NCBI GenBank assembly: GCA_017640605.1
Contig: JAEPQH010000004.1
Location: 226,333 to 290,332 of the forward strand
Source of the DNA: Balneolaceae bacterium
Lineage (GTDB): Bacteria > Bacteroidota > Rhodothermia > Balneolales > Balneolaceae
DNA: 64,000 nt
Direction of reading: 5' to 3'
Notes under the pieces: generated by a model
What the model was told of the DNA's origin: nothing
The model's input: the letters and a program-made list of their open reading frames with translations, nothing else
The model's database searches: none
Position numbers and translations under genes: made by a program
Shown: positions 25,891-35,742 of the stretch, in pieces
How the letters are laid out: every line of letters starts with the position of its first letter
How positions within the stretch are numbered: position 1 is the stretch's first letter

Positions 25891-27441
25891 TTATAGTTCA
25901 CTCCAAATACGCATGAGTATTCTTTTTTTGAAAAGATTAACAAGTACCTCCATGTGTCCCCACAAGTAAATACCAATAATTACAATAACTACGCTCATAA
26001 TGGTGATGCGATACCATTCCAGGCCATTCAGCGGGACAAATACTAAATATCCAACCGTAAAAATAGTAAAGGATATCGCAAAGGTTACTTTTTGGGAAAT
26101 GATTGGGTGTTTATAACTGAACGAGGAGTAGATCGCTTTTTGATATTGATAATAGGAGCTCCAGATAAATAAGAGCATAAAACACAGAAACATAAAGGTG
26201 TTTCCTACGAAAATACTCAGCGGTTTCCCAATCTGCGGAATAAAGAGAATTTCCATAATAGTGATGATATAAAACACCAATAAGGGTAGAATGATCACCC
26301 CAAGAAAACGTTCTTTGAGCTGCTGTTCGAGCTTTACCGGAAACTGTAGATGAATAAGCAATTCACGGTTTTCATAGCCATACATATTAGCCATACCCAT
26401 AGCCAGCAGAGCAACAGGAATACCGGCAAGAATGGTTGGAATGGCAATGGTCTGGGCGATCTCGTAATTCACATTTAGTAACAGAGGAACATACACAATC
26501 GGTATAATGGCCAGCGTAAGAAGCTGCAGCTTATTATAGGGATGGATCATTACGTAGTAATAGTACTTTCCCGCGTTTTTGCCGAGAATGCGCTGCAAAA
26601 CTTTCCAAAGCTGACTGGAGACTTCTTCCACTTTTTTTAGCGCCGGTCGATGGAGTCCGTCGCAAGTTTTGTTGAAGTGGTCGACGATAATCAATCCAAT
26701 AAAAATTACCATCAAGGTTGTGTAGATGGATGCGTTAAGAAAACCGTAATCGAGGTTTGCGGCTTTGGTGAGTAAGCCGCCCGGCATCCACCCCAAAAAA
26801 GCATTGATCGTTTCTATACGCGGAATAATCTGATATAAAATCCGTGCATTTTCGGTAGAGACTATTTGCACCAGTTGAAACAAGCTAAACACTAATATCA
26901 CGAATCCTACGACTACGGCAATAAAACGTCGCTCAATAATCTGCAGAAATCGATGCTTGATCGAATAAATGAGCACATAATTCAATATTACCCCCAACAC
27001 TGCCACCGGAATTTGATACCATACATCAATCTGAATCATTAAAAAAACGAGCCAGGTGAAATTATAGATGATATTCACCGGGTGGCAAAAACTGATGATA
27101 ATCATGTAGCGGGCCAAGCGCTTGAGCGGGAAACCAAAGCCAAGCAACTTTCGGTTTTCTTCGATATTCAGCAGGCGAAGATTTGTAAATGAGAAATGCA
27201 TAACCCAATAGGTATTCGCAAAAACGAGCAGAATGAAACTATACACCTTGGGTGTGAGCCACGGCAATTGTGTCGACATCCATGGGTCGGTATCCATCAA
27301 AACCACCACAATGGCTGTACCGATTAGATTTACCAGCATCACACCTAAAAACATGATGTAGCCGATCATCATCATCAGTTGGAACCGATTGAGATTAGAT
27401 AAAAATATTCGCCAGTTAAGAGTTAGTAGTCTTGAAAACAT
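25891..27441 (-). CDS. ABC-2-type transporter permease-like membrane protein
   Basis: 516 residues with ten or more hydrophobic helices and short loops. The N-terminal half (residues 15-210) and C-terminal half (300-510) each look like a six-helix unit. No soluble domain is large enough for another function. Identification as the permease of an exporter rests on the topology and on the cognate ATPase encoded two genes downstream. The pair resembles two-component exporters in which one long permease is used as a pseudo-dimer. The substrate is unknown, and the sequence lacks a motif I would recognise. Confidence 0.7.
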   Translation of the reverse strand: MFSRLLTLNWRIFLSNLNRFQLMMMIGYIMFLGVMLVNLIGTAIVVVLMDTDPWMSTQLPWLTPKVYSFILLVFANTYWVMHFSFTNLRLLNIEENRKLLGFGFPLKRLARYMIIISFCHPVNIIYNFTWLVFLMIQIDVWYQIPVAVLGVILNYVLIYSIKHRFLQIIERRFIAVVVGFVILVFSLFQLVQIVSTENARILYQIIPRIETINAFLGWMPGGLLTKAANLDYGFLNASIYTTLMVIFIGLIIVDHFNKTCDGLHRPALKKVEEVSSQLWKVLQRILGKNAGKYYYYVMIHPYNKLQLLTLAIIPIVYVPLLLNVNYEIAQTIAIPTILAGIPVALLAMGMANMYGYENRELLIHLQFPVKLEQQLKERFLGVIILPLLVFYIITIMEILFIPQIGKPLSIFVGNTFMFLCFMLLFIWSSYYQYQKAIYSSFSYKHPIISQKVTFAISFTIFTVGYLVFVPLNGLEWYRITIMSVVIVIIGIYLWGHMEVLVNLFKKRILMRIWSEL

Positions 27442-27592
27442 CCTTCAAAATAATTGCTTCGCCAGTGCTATGAGTTTAGAATGCCTTAATAATTACAGAA
27501 TAAATTGTAACAATTTAGCTTGCCAAAACTTTTAGTACGAAAGCAATCACCGGGAAGTATCATTCCGAATAAAACGTACAGAATAACTAACT

Positions 27593-27850
27593 ATGAAAAA
27601 CCGTACACAATATCTGCTGCTGGTATTTTTACCGCTCGTATTACTTTATTTTCTGGGGGTGTATGTGTCGTCTACCCTGGCATTGTGCTTATTAGCTATC
27701 TATACCTTTGTGTATCGTAGCTTTTTGGATAGTAAACGTTTGTATGAGTTGGGAGAAATCTCTGACGATGAATTTTTCAAATGGTGGATTCCCTTTTATA
27801 AGTCTTGGTGGTATCCCATTACGCATTTCAAAAAATTATACCTTGGTTAA
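27593..27850 (+). CDS. 85-residue Trp-rich membrane protein, paralogue A
   Basis: 85 residues. Two hydrophobic helices (about 7-24 and 26-42), then a basic/acidic turn 'SFLDSKRLYELGEISDDEFF' and an aromatic tail 'KWWIPFYKSWWYPITHFKKL'. The protein at 28898-29155 has the same length and shares about 60% of residues, with the tail nearly identical. The Trp/Tyr-rich amphipathic end suggests peripheral contact with the membrane interface. No known family recognised. A bidirectional terminator follows at 27884. Confidence 0.75.
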   Translation: MKNRTQYLLLVFLPLVLLYFLGVYVSSTLALCLLAIYTFVYRSFLDSKRLYELGEISDDEFFKWWIPFYKSWWYPITHFKKLYLG

Positions 27851-27883
27851 GTGATATTTTACTTACCGACAATTTTATCAAAT

Positions 27884-27916
27884 AAAAAGAGCGACGTATT
27901 GCCGCTCTTTTTTTAT
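27884..27916. terminator. Bidirectional intrinsic terminator between paralogue A and the barrel gene
   Basis: AAAAGAGCG (27885-27893) and CGCTCTTTT (27903-27911) pair around a 9-base loop. A T-run follows on the plus strand (to 27914) and an A-run precedes, so it can end both the plus-strand gene at 27850 and the minus-strand gene at 27938. Confidence 0.85.
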
Positions 27917-27937
27917 TTACGATGTGTTGATAGTCAA

Positions 27938-28531
27938 TTAAAACTTAATACCTAGTGTTACACTAAATGCTCCGTTTTTAGCATCGCTCTCGAAACTGGC
28001 ATCTTCTACTTTGGTAACACCTGCTGTGTATCGTACGCCAAATTGTGCATGCTCGGTGTCAAACCCTAGTCCTACAACCGCGCCAAAATCGGTGGGTTCG
28101 GTTTCGTCTTCCAGATTAATAGCAATATTGTCGTTTTTCACTTCCGAGCCGGTATTAAAGGAAAGATATGGCCCAAAATAAATATTTGGGGTAGTAGCCG
28201 ATTCAGACACAAAATCTACTTTAAACAGTACGGGAAACTGAACGTAATCGGCTTCAAAATATGCGTCAGAATCTTCAATATTAGAACCATATTGTGCGAA
28301 AAGCACCTCTGGTTGAATAGAGATTGGTGAGTTTTCAATCGGTAAATCAAGAAAAGCACCTGCAACTAAACCCGGACGATATTCAACATCATCCACATCA
28401 TTAAAAGTAGCAAAATTAATTCCACCTTTTATTCCGATTTGAGGTCGTTCCTGAGCTGTCGCAGTTTGTGCGAACGCAAAGGTAAAAATGAAAAGAAATA
28501 GACTGTAAGTAAGTTTTTTGAAAGATTTCAT
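27938..28531 (-). CDS. PorT-like outer-membrane beta-barrel protein
   Basis: 197 residues. Signal peptide of about 26 residues ending ATA-Q. The mature chain begins 'IGIKGGINFATFND', the standard opening of the OMP_b-brl_2/PorT family, and shows eight alternating strands ending in 'NGAFSVTLGIKF' with a terminal Phe. Small barrels of this type are common outer-membrane proteins of the Bacteroidota group and rarely have a known role. The gene has its own terminator and lies between a paralogous pair of small membrane protein genes. Confidence 0.85.
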   Translation of the reverse strand: MKSFKKLTYSLFLFIFTFAFAQTATAQERPQIGIKGGINFATFNDVDDVEYRPGLVAGAFLDLPIENSPISIQPEVLFAQYGSNIEDSDAYFEADYVQFPVLFKVDFVSESATTPNIYFGPYLSFNTGSEVKNDNIAINLEDETEPTDFGAVVGLGFDTEHAQFGVRYTAGVTKVEDASFESDAKNGAFSVTLGIKF

Positions 28532-28604
28532 ACTGTGTTTGGTTGTTTCTGTTTTGATGCTTTAAACCAAGCACATTGATTTATGTTCCAATATTTACTA
28601 TAAC

Positions 28605-28682
28605 TTACTGACTCACATAATCTTTCAAAAACTTACCGGTGTAGCTTTCTTCTACTTTCATCGCGTCTTCTGAGGTGCTTGA
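28605..28682 (-). pseudogene. Remnant of a uvrA 3' end
   Basis: In frame on the minus strand the bases encode [20 protein letters not shown] and then VSQ-stop. This parallels the end of the intact UvrA ([23 protein letters not shown]). A 33-base block around TACCGGTGTAGCTTTCTTC is identical to 29208-29240. Upstream of it homology stops. It is a leftover of a duplication or of a second uvrA. The 366-base gap around it (28532-28897) has no other gene. Confidence 0.8.
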
Positions 28683-28897
28683 ACTAACATTTTTTAATAT
28701 TCAATAATTTTTGTGAAGTTATGATCGTTCAAATTCATAGTGTTAACATTTAAGGATAAAGAGTTAATAGGATTAACAACTATGAGCAAGTCAACATTGA
28801 ATTGAAGCTCTTTTTGTTAGTAGATTGAACAATCAATATTTAAAGCACCATGGGTGATTGGTACTGTAATTGGCTGTGGCGCAGCAATGTGTGTATT

Positions 28898-29155
28898 ATG
28901 AAAAGTCGCTATACATATTTATCACTAGTTATTTTACCCCTCTTTGTAATCTATTTCATTGGTGTTTACTATAGCAGCGATCTTGGGATACTTTTATTGA
29001 TATTTTATGTATTCATATATAGGTCGTATTTGGATAGTAAACGACTTTTTGATTTAGGAGAAATTACATTGGAGGAGTATCGTAAATGGTGGATACCATT
29101 TTATAAATCTTGGTGGTATCCATTTAAATATTTCAAGAAACTATATCTAAAATGA
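28898..29155 (+). CDS. 85-residue Trp-rich membrane protein, paralogue B
   Basis: 85 residues from the ATG at 28898. An in-frame ATG at 28850 would add 16 residues with no counterpart in the paralogue and is rejected. The two membrane helices, the 'YLDSKRLFDLGEITLEEY' turn and the 'KWWIPFYKSWWYP' tail repeat the design of paralogue A (27593-27850). It is convergent with uvrA and shares a terminator with it. The function is unknown; the close match of the tails despite divergence of the DNA shows that the protein is under selection. Confidence 0.78.
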   Translation: MKSRYTYLSLVILPLFVIYFIGVYYSSDLGILLLIFYVFIYRSYLDSKRLFDLGEITLEEYRKWWIPFYKSWWYPFKYFKKLYLK

Positions 29156-29157
29156 GT

Positions 29158-29192
29158 AATAAATGCCCAGTTTTAATTGGGCATTTATTTTA
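29158..29192. terminator. Bidirectional terminator overlapping the uvrA stop
   Basis: AATAAATGCCCA (29158-29169) and TGGGCATTTATT (29178-29189) form a perfect 12-bp stem with an 8-base loop and AT-rich flanks. The uvrA stop codon (29185-29187) lies inside the right arm. It serves the convergent genes at 29155 and 29185. Confidence 0.85.
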
Positions 29193-31995
29193 TATACTCC
29201 CTCAAAAACTTACCGGTGTAGCTTTCTTCTACTTTCATGATTTCTTCGGGGGTGCCGGTGGCTACGATTTGTCCGCCCCCAAAACCGCCTTCCGGACCTA
29301 CATCAATAATCCAATCTGCGCACTTGATTACATCCAGATTATGCTCGATGATAATTACCGAATGCCCGGAATTTACCAGCTCGTTAAAAGCATCCAGCAG
29401 TTTGGCAATGTCTTCGAAATGCAAGCCTGTAGTAGGTTCATCAAAGAAATAAAGCGTATGCTCCGTAGTGTTTTTACTTAAAAAACGAGCAAGTTTTACA
29501 CGCTGGGCTTCCCCACCGGATAGCGTGGTGGCAGATTGACCCAATTTCAAATATCCCAACCCAACATCTTCCAATGGTTGCAGTTTATTGGTAATGGAAT
29601 TTTCGTCCACAAAAAACTCGATGGCTTCAGAAATAGGCATTTCCAACACATCGTGGATGTTTTTGCCTAGATATTTCACATTCAGCACATCTTTCCGAAA
29701 TCGGGTACCATTACACACTTCGCAGGTAAGTTCGATATCGGCCATAAACTGCATTTCGATTTTCTGCACCCCTTCGCCCTGACAAGTTTCACATCGACCA
29801 CCCGGTACGTTAAATGAAAAATGCCCGGCTGTATAACCCATAATTTTTGCCTGTCGCGTTGATGAAAACACATCTCGAACCCCATCAAAGGCTTTCGTGT
29901 AAGTGGCAGGATTGGAACGGGTAGATCTACCGATCGGACTTTGATCCACCATTTCTACATTATGGACGGCACTCAATCCGAATAAATCGGTAAAACGACC
30001 CACTTTCTGATTATAAGAGCCAATATGCTTTTTAATGCCACCGTACAATGTATCGTGCACCAAGGTTGATTTTCCCGAGCCTGAAACTCCTGTAACTACT
30101 ACCATTTTCCCAAGCGGAAATTCTACATCCACATTCTTGAGATTATGCTCACAAGCTCCTTCTAATGTGATGCTTTTCCCATTTCCTTTTCGTCTCTTTT
30201 TGGGGATTGGAATCTCTTTTCGCCCACTCAAAAACTTACCCGTTAATGAGTCGGCTTTTAAGATCTCTTTGTATGGACCTTCAAATACGATCTCTCCGCC
30301 ATGCACACCAGCAAATGGTCCGATATCCAGAATGTTATCTGCTGCTTTCATCATTTCCGGATCGTGCTCCACCACCAACACAGTGTTTCCGATATCCCGC
30401 AGTGATTCCAGAATTTTTATCAATCGATCGTTATCACGCGGATGCAATCCAATGGTTGGCTCATCCAACACATACATACTTCCAATTAAGGAGCTGCCCA
30501 AAGCATTTGCTAGATTAATTCGCTGCGACTCACCACCACTAAGTGTATTTGCCAATCGATCGAGCGTGAGGTAATCGAGGCCCACTTCATCCAGAAAACG
30601 CAACCTCTTTTGGATTTCGTAAAGAATCTGTCCGGCAACTTCTTGCTCATACTCGGTCAATTTCAGATTATCAAAATACTCGCGTGCATGACCAATGGTG
30701 AGTTCAGAAACTTCACCTGCATGCATATCGCCAACACGAACATATTGAGCATCTTTCCGAATTCTATATCCTTCGCACTCAGGGCAGCGGCTGTATCCAC
30801 GGTATCGCGAATACAACACACGCATATGCACTTTATAATTCTGAGCTTTTACCTCGTCGAAGAAATTCCAGATGCCGATGTATTCATCTTTTCCCTTCCA
30901 GATGATGCGCTTCACTTCTTTATCTAACTCGCGATAGGGAACATCAATCGGAAATTTTTCTCTGGCAGCTACTTTAATTAAATCCTTCAGATTACTGCTG
31001 AACTTCGGAGAATTGAAAGGCGCAATGGCATTATTTCGAATACTGAGGTCGTGATTCGGGATCACTAAATCCTCATCAATACCGGTAACTTTTCCAAAGC
31101 CCTCGCATTTCGGGCATGCTCCAAAAGGGTTGTTAAAAGAAAACATTTGAGGAGTTGGCTCCACAAATTCCATCCCATCCAACTCAAAACGCTCACTAAA
31201 AGATAGCTCTTCACCGCCGCGAATTTTTATGGCACATCGACCTGAACCTTCTCGAAATGCCGTCTCTAAAGAGTCGGCAATTCTTGACACTACGGCTTCA
31301 TCATCTTTAAGTACCAAGCGATCTATCAGAACGCGAAATTTATCCGCTTTAAACTTTTTCAGGTCTACTTCTTCTTCCGTCAATTCAATAATCGATTCAT
31401 CCTCAATATTCAATAACCGACTAAGCCCTTTTTCTTTTAGCACCTTCAGTTCATCGCCAATTTTTTTCTTTTGGTGATGGGGAATTGGATACACCACGTA
31501 AAACCGGGTACCTTCTTCGAAATTTTCTGTAAGCTCTTTGATGGCTGTTCGTGGAGAATCTTTCTTTACCGGTTTCCCCGATTTTGGCGAATATGTTGTC
31601 CCTACCCGAGCAAACAACAGCCGCAGGTAGTCATAAATTTCGGTGGTTGTTCCAACTGTAGATCGCGGATTAGTAGTGGTCGTTTTTTGCTGAATGGCCA
31701 TCGCCGGCGAGATGCCTTGCATGTAATCCACGTCAGGTTTATCCATGCGCTCGAGGAATTGCCGCGCATAGCTCGAAAGACTTTCAACATAGCGTCGTTG
31801 ACCTTCGGCATAAATGGTATCAAATGCTAAGCTCGATTTCCCGGAACCGGATACACCGGTAACTACGGTGAGTTTATTTCGGGGGATTTCAACGTCAACA
31901 TTTTTAAGATTGTGCGTCCGCGCCCCTTTGATGATAATCGGACGTTCTTCGGTTGCTTTTTGTGTGGATGAATCAGCGATTTTAGTATCAGACAT
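29185..31995 (-). CDS. uvrA: Excinuclease ABC subunit A
   Basis: 936 residues, full length. Two ABC modules: the first Walker A in '[16 protein letters not shown]' with '[20 protein letters not shown]', the second in '[16 protein letters not shown]'. ABC signatures '[14 protein letters not shown]' and '[14 protein letters not shown]' are both present. The Cys pairs CPKC and CPEC in the first half, and CETC...CEVC in the second, mark the zinc modules. UvrA finds DNA damage, loads UvrB and starts nucleotide excision repair in the cytoplasm. The gene stands alone, with a terminator at its 3' end and a gap of about 90 bases to comEC. A stray copy of its last codons lies at 28605-28682. Confidence 0.98.
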   Translation of the reverse strand: MSDTKIADSSTQKATEERPIIIKGARTHNLKNVDVEIPRNKLTVVTGVSGSGKSSLAFDTIYAEGQRRYVESLSSYARQFLERMDKPDVDYMQGISPAMAIQQKTTTTNPRSTVGTTTEIYDYLRLLFARVGTTYSPKSGKPVKKDSPRTAIKELTENFEEGTRFYVVYPIPHHQKKKIGDELKVLKEKGLSRLLNIEDESIIELTEEEVDLKKFKADKFRVLIDRLVLKDDEAVVSRIADSLETAFREGSGRCAIKIRGGEELSFSERFELDGMEFVEPTPQMFSFNNPFGACPKCEGFGKVTGIDEDLVIPNHDLSIRNNAIAPFNSPKFSSNLKDLIKVAAREKFPIDVPYRELDKEVKRIIWKGKDEYIGIWNFFDEVKAQNYKVHMRVLYSRYRGYSRCPECEGYRIRKDAQYVRVGDMHAGEVSELTIGHAREYFDNLKLTEYEQEVAGQILYEIQKRLRFLDEVGLDYLTLDRLANTLSGGESQRINLANALGSSLIGSMYVLDEPTIGLHPRDNDRLIKILESLRDIGNTVLVVEHDPEMMKAADNILDIGPFAGVHGGEIVFEGPYKEILKADSLTGKFLSGRKEIPIPKKRRKGNGKSITLEGACEHNLKNVDVEFPLGKMVVVTGVSGSGKSTLVHDTLYGGIKKHIGSYNQKVGRFTDLFGLSAVHNVEMVDQSPIGRSTRSNPATYTKAFDGVRDVFSSTRQAKIMGYTAGHFSFNVPGGRCETCQGEGVQKIEMQFMADIELTCEVCNGTRFRKDVLNVKYLGKNIHDVLEMPISEAIEFFVDENSITNKLQPLEDVGLGYLKLGQSATTLSGGEAQRVKLARFLSKNTTEHTLYFFDEPTTGLHFEDIAKLLDAFNELVNSGHSVIIIEHNLDVIKCADWIIDVGPEGGFGGGQIVATGTPEEIMKVEESYTGKFLREYIK

Positions 31996-32082
31996 GAAGG
32001 TTTCCGGAAATTTCAGAACCTGAAATATACAGTTTTGTGGGCAGGTTCCCGACTTCGGTTCACTAAAAATTTTTGAAGGGGA

Positions 32083-34485
32083 TTAGTTCCAATCAATCCT
32101 CCGGATTCTCTTGCCATCCGATTTCAGAATAACGGCTTTATCGCGACTGGTAAAAAGCAGTGAATCGGAAAACTGAGCAATTCTTAGAACGGCTTCGGCA
32201 TGAGGATGTCTAAATTTATTTTGATCTGCTAACGAGGTGATCGCTATTTCAGGTGTTGTAGCGGCCATAAACGCCAACCCACTGCTGGTTTTGCTTCCAT
32301 GATGACCCACTTTCAAAATATCGGTGTTTAGTATCGTGCCGTAGTTTTCCAGAATTCGCTCTTCCTGATCTTCACCCGCATCACCGGTAAAAAGAAATTC
32401 AGTATCTCCATACACGATTTCTAACACTACCGAATGTTGATTAGGGTCTGAATTAAACTTCCCTCCTTCGGGAGCTAAGACCAGTGCTAAGATGGATGGA
32501 TCTACAAAGAGTCGATCACCCGCTGTCAACGCTTTCACCGGGATGGACAACTCAGAAGCTCTTTGCAAATAATTATGATACAAATTGGATTCGTACTCAA
32601 AACCGGAATTATAAATGGTATCAATGGCGATGGCTTCCATGATGTCGAGTATTCCGCCAATATGATCTGCGTGGGGATGACTCAACACCACCGCATTGAG
32701 CTTTGTAATTCCCTCTGCTTGCAGATGCGGAATGATTAACGATTTGCCACTATTAAATCCCGGCGACCAAACACCGGCATCAATCAAAATCGTTTTTCCG
32801 TTTGGTGTTTGGATGAGTGCGGCATCACCTTGACCAACATCAAAGTAGGTAACGGTAAGTTCCCCTTTTTTGGTTGTTGAAAAAAACATGGATATCTGCA
32901 CCATGCATCCGATAGAAAGTGTAATAACTGCAAGTTTCCATTTTAATTCGGGGATTCTCCAGCTAGCTAGGGTGAAAATAAAAACTATCCAGAAAGGGAA
33001 AATTAAAAGTGTAGCAAGCTGGGTTTCATACCAAGCCCATTCCTGTGCAGAAACGAACAAAACAAATTGATGCATACCGGAAAGAAAAACATCAAAAGGT
33101 ATACTCAGCCAATAGCCAAGTGCCACAACGAAACCAGATAATATCAATCCTAATATGGCTAATGGTACTAAAGCTCCCAACCAAGGAACAAACAGTGCAT
33201 TTGCAATCGGGCTAATGATTGAGACTTCCCCAAAATAGTAAACCTGGAGCGGATAAAGCCCAATTTGAACTACGATGGATACAATCACCACCATCAAAGG
33301 TTTTGCATACCATTTGATTCGCAACCAGTTTGGTAACCAAAATTGTAGCACAGGCAGAACCAATAAAATGATAAATACTGCGGAAAAGGAGAGCTGAAAT
33401 CCGATTGAAAATAATTCGGTGGGATCGTAAACAAGAATGAATACAGCAGCTGCAGCCGTAAGATTTATGGATCTTGAAGATTTGTTATAGAGTTTACCAA
33501 TCGTCAAAAAAACTGCTGTAACCGAAGCCCTTAACACTGAAACAGTAAACCCCGTGATTCCGGCGTACAAAAACAGCATGGTTCCAAGCAGGAAAACACC
33601 CAGTAATTTCCCGTACTTCCATTGCCGAATGGTTGGAATCAGAAACCAGAGCGGTGCTACAATAAAACCTACATGTAGACCGGAAACCGCCATAATGTGC
33701 GATAATCCTGCACGAGCAAAAGCCTGACGTGTATCACGTTCTAAATCTTGTTTAAAACCCAACAGCAATGCCTTAGCTAATGGCGCTGTATGTTGAGCAT
33801 AAAAAGTATCAATTTTTTCGCCGGCCTTATTTTGCCACCATGCCCAATTGAGCTTCGAAGTCAATGGCGAGACAGAAAGAATCTGCTCAATTTTTAATTG
33901 TAAATGGATGTCCCGATTACTCAGATATGACTTATAGTCGAATTGGTGGGGGTTCCGCTTTTCGGAGATAGGAATTATCGTAGCTTCGACATGAATCGTG
34001 TCACCGTTTGCGAAACGGGTAGGCTCATCGAACAAAATACGAGCGTAATAATTTTCTTTGGAGACTAAAGAATCATTACTTGTAACGATAATTTTGGCAT
34101 CACTACGAGTTTTTCCCTGCGAATTGAATGATGAATTTACAATTACAGCTGTAGCTTCGATCGTTTCCCACTCATAGGTGTTTAACCAATCTTCAGTTAT
34201 GCTTTGCTTGCTGTTTTCTGCTATTGAGATTCTAAACCAGCCAAAAAGTACAATCAGCAATAAATACAGTAGGGTAGAAAAACGGGTTAATGTAACATTT
34301 AAAGAAAGAACGTTAACTTTCTTTATCCCCCATAATGTTACACAACCCGATAAAAATAAAACCAGCGGTAAGAAAAATCCCCCCGAGAAAGCCTCCCCTA
34401 AAAGAACCCCTGCAATTAGTAAGACTGCTATTCGAACCGCCGGATATCTTGAGAAGGGAAATTGATATGATCCCTTGCCAAACAT
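32083..34485 (-). CDS. comEC: ComEC/Rec2 DNA-uptake channel with metallo-beta-lactamase domain
   Basis: 800 residues. The N-terminal membrane part is followed by a DUF4131-type soluble section (about 90-200), then the competence domain with many helices ('GLSHIMAVSGLHVGFIV' is the family hallmark). The last 260 residues are a metallo-beta-lactamase-like domain with 'VVLSHPHADHIGGIL', 'FTGDAG' and 'LKVGHHGSKTSS'. ComEC forms the inner-membrane channel through which single-stranded DNA enters during transformation; the nuclease-like domain may degrade the other strand. All parts are present, so natural competence is conceivable. No other com genes lie nearby. Confidence 0.95.
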   Translation of the reverse strand: MFGKGSYQFPFSRYPAVRIAVLLIAGVLLGEAFSGGFFLPLVLFLSGCVTLWGIKKVNVLSLNVTLTRFSTLLYLLLIVLFGWFRISIAENSKQSITEDWLNTYEWETIEATAVIVNSSFNSQGKTRSDAKIIVTSNDSLVSKENYYARILFDEPTRFANGDTIHVEATIIPISEKRNPHQFDYKSYLSNRDIHLQLKIEQILSVSPLTSKLNWAWWQNKAGEKIDTFYAQHTAPLAKALLLGFKQDLERDTRQAFARAGLSHIMAVSGLHVGFIVAPLWFLIPTIRQWKYGKLLGVFLLGTMLFLYAGITGFTVSVLRASVTAVFLTIGKLYNKSSRSINLTAAAAVFILVYDPTELFSIGFQLSFSAVFIILLVLPVLQFWLPNWLRIKWYAKPLMVVIVSIVVQIGLYPLQVYYFGEVSIISPIANALFVPWLGALVPLAILGLILSGFVVALGYWLSIPFDVFLSGMHQFVLFVSAQEWAWYETQLATLLIFPFWIVFIFTLASWRIPELKWKLAVITLSIGCMVQISMFFSTTKKGELTVTYFDVGQGDAALIQTPNGKTILIDAGVWSPGFNSGKSLIIPHLQAEGITKLNAVVLSHPHADHIGGILDIMEAIAIDTIYNSGFEYESNLYHNYLQRASELSIPVKALTAGDRLFVDPSILALVLAPEGGKFNSDPNQHSVVLEIVYGDTEFLFTGDAGEDQEERILENYGTILNTDILKVGHHGSKTSSGLAFMAATTPEIAITSLADQNKFRHPHAEAVLRIAQFSDSLLFTSRDKAVILKSDGKRIRRIDWN

Positions 34486-34547
34486 ATAGGTATGATCACT
34501 TTCAGAGGAAGTCCTTACAAAAAATCTTTCGTAAAGAGATTTTTTTA

Positions 34548-34555
34548 TACTTTTG
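34548..34555 (+). promoter_or_regulatory. Candidate -7 box of the acyl-cassette operon
   Basis: TACTTTTG is a perfect match to the Bacteroidota TAnnTTTG box, 45 bases upstream of the first ATG (34600). A weak -33 candidate (CTTTCG, around 34526) lies about 18 bases before it. Confidence 0.5.
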
Positions 34556-34599
34556 CTGTATCAACTATCAATAATCGTGGATTTAAAGCAGCAACCTGT

Positions 34600-35742
34600 A
34601 TGAGCACCATTGCCCTTAAAGAAGTTACCAACAAGAAAAACTTGCGGGCATTTATTGACTTCCCTTTTACGCTTTTTGCTGATTCTCCACACTGGGTTCC
34701 ACCTTTAATCCGTGATGAGTTAGACACCTTCGATCGCACAAAAAATCCCGCTTTCGAATATGCAGAGGCTCGGCTTTGGCTTGCTTTTAAGAACGAAAAA
34801 GTGGTTGGCAGAATAGCTGCAATCAAACATGGTCCGGAACTGAATAAAGAGCAAAAATTACGCTTTGGTTGGATTGATTTTGTTGATGACATCGATGTTT
34901 CGAAAGCCTTGCTGAGCAAGGTTGAAGAATGGGCTGCAGAACTTCGCGCTACGCAAATTCATGGCCCGCTTGGTTTTAACGATATGGACTTTGAGGGCAT
35001 GCTCATTGATGGTTTTGATGAACCCACTACCATTGCCACCATTTACAATTATCCATATTACCCGGTTCATTTGGAGGAATTAGGTTTTCAAAAAGCAGCA
35101 GATTGGCGCGAACTACGAGGAGAATTTGTAGCAGATATACCACAAAAACTCACCAGAACCGCGGAAGTTGTGAAGGATCGATTTAATCTTCACACGGTTA
35201 AATTAACTTCTTCCAAAGACATTAAACGTTATGGGGAAAAGCTTTTCAAAACACTCAATCATTCTTACGGTGATTTGTATGGATTTTATCGGTTAACCCC
35301 GGTTGAAGCGCGTTATGTTGTGAAAAAGTACTTGGGCTTTTTATCACCGAAATATATCTCACTTGTTGCCGATGAACACAATAACGTGGTAGCATTTGGA
35401 GTAGCCATGCCTTCGTTAACCAACGCCTTTAAAAAAGCCAATGGCAGGCTTTTTCCTTTTGGATTTATTCACATTGCTAAAGCTATGCTGTTCAATAAAA
35501 ATCTTGATCTATATCTAATCGGGATTAACCCGGAATATCAAAACTCAGGCGTTGTAACTATAATATTTAATGAGTTATGGGAGCGTTTTAAAAAACTTGG
35601 CATAAAAAGCTTACATGCTAATCCTCTGCTTGAAAGTAATGAGCGTATGTTTAACTTATGGAAGACCTTAGGTGGTGGGGATAAAGTGATTAAACAACGA
35701 AGATGCTACATAAAAAAAATCCGGGAGCCCATGGATGATTGA
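34600..35742 (+). CDS. GNAT-type acyltransferase of unknown substrate, first gene of acyl cassette
   Basis: 380 residues from the ATG at 34600; an in-frame ATG at 34492 would give an odd 36-residue leader and lies upstream of the promoter box. The N-terminal half ('SPHWVPPLIRDELDTFDRTK', 'ARLWLAFKNEKVVGRIAAI', 'RFGWIDFVDD', 'IHGPLGFNDMDFEGMLIDGF', 'IYNYPYYPVHLEELGF') follows a GNAT pattern. The C-terminal half ('LYLIGINPEYQNSGVVTIIF') reads as a second GNAT unit. Long proteins of this type are widespread in Bacteroidota and myxobacteria. From memory the bacterial ceramide synthase belongs to a similar group, which would fit the acyl-carrier genes that follow (unverified). Its stop overlaps the next start. 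Confidence 0.75.
   Translation: MSTIALKEVTNKKNLRAFIDFPFTLFADSPHWVPPLIRDELDTFDRTKNPAFEYAEARLWLAFKNEKVVGRIAAIKHGPELNKEQKLRFGWIDFVDDIDVSKALLSKVEEWAAELRATQIHGPLGFNDMDFEGMLIDGFDEPTTIATIYNYPYYPVHLEELGFQKAADWRELRGEFVADIPQKLTRTAEVVKDRFNLHTVKLTSSKDIKRYGEKLFKTLNHSYGDLYGFYRLTPVEARYVVKKYLGFLSPKYISLVADEHNNVVAFGVAMPSLTNAFKKANGRLFPFGFIHIAKAMLFNKNLDLYLIGINPEYQNSGVVTIIFNELWERFKKLGIKSLHANPLLESNERMFNLWKTLGGGDKVIKQRRCYIKKIREPMDD

Noticed and set aside
30035..30574. 179-codon frame antisense to uvrA
   Set aside because: Shadow of uvrA codons; no start context or family.
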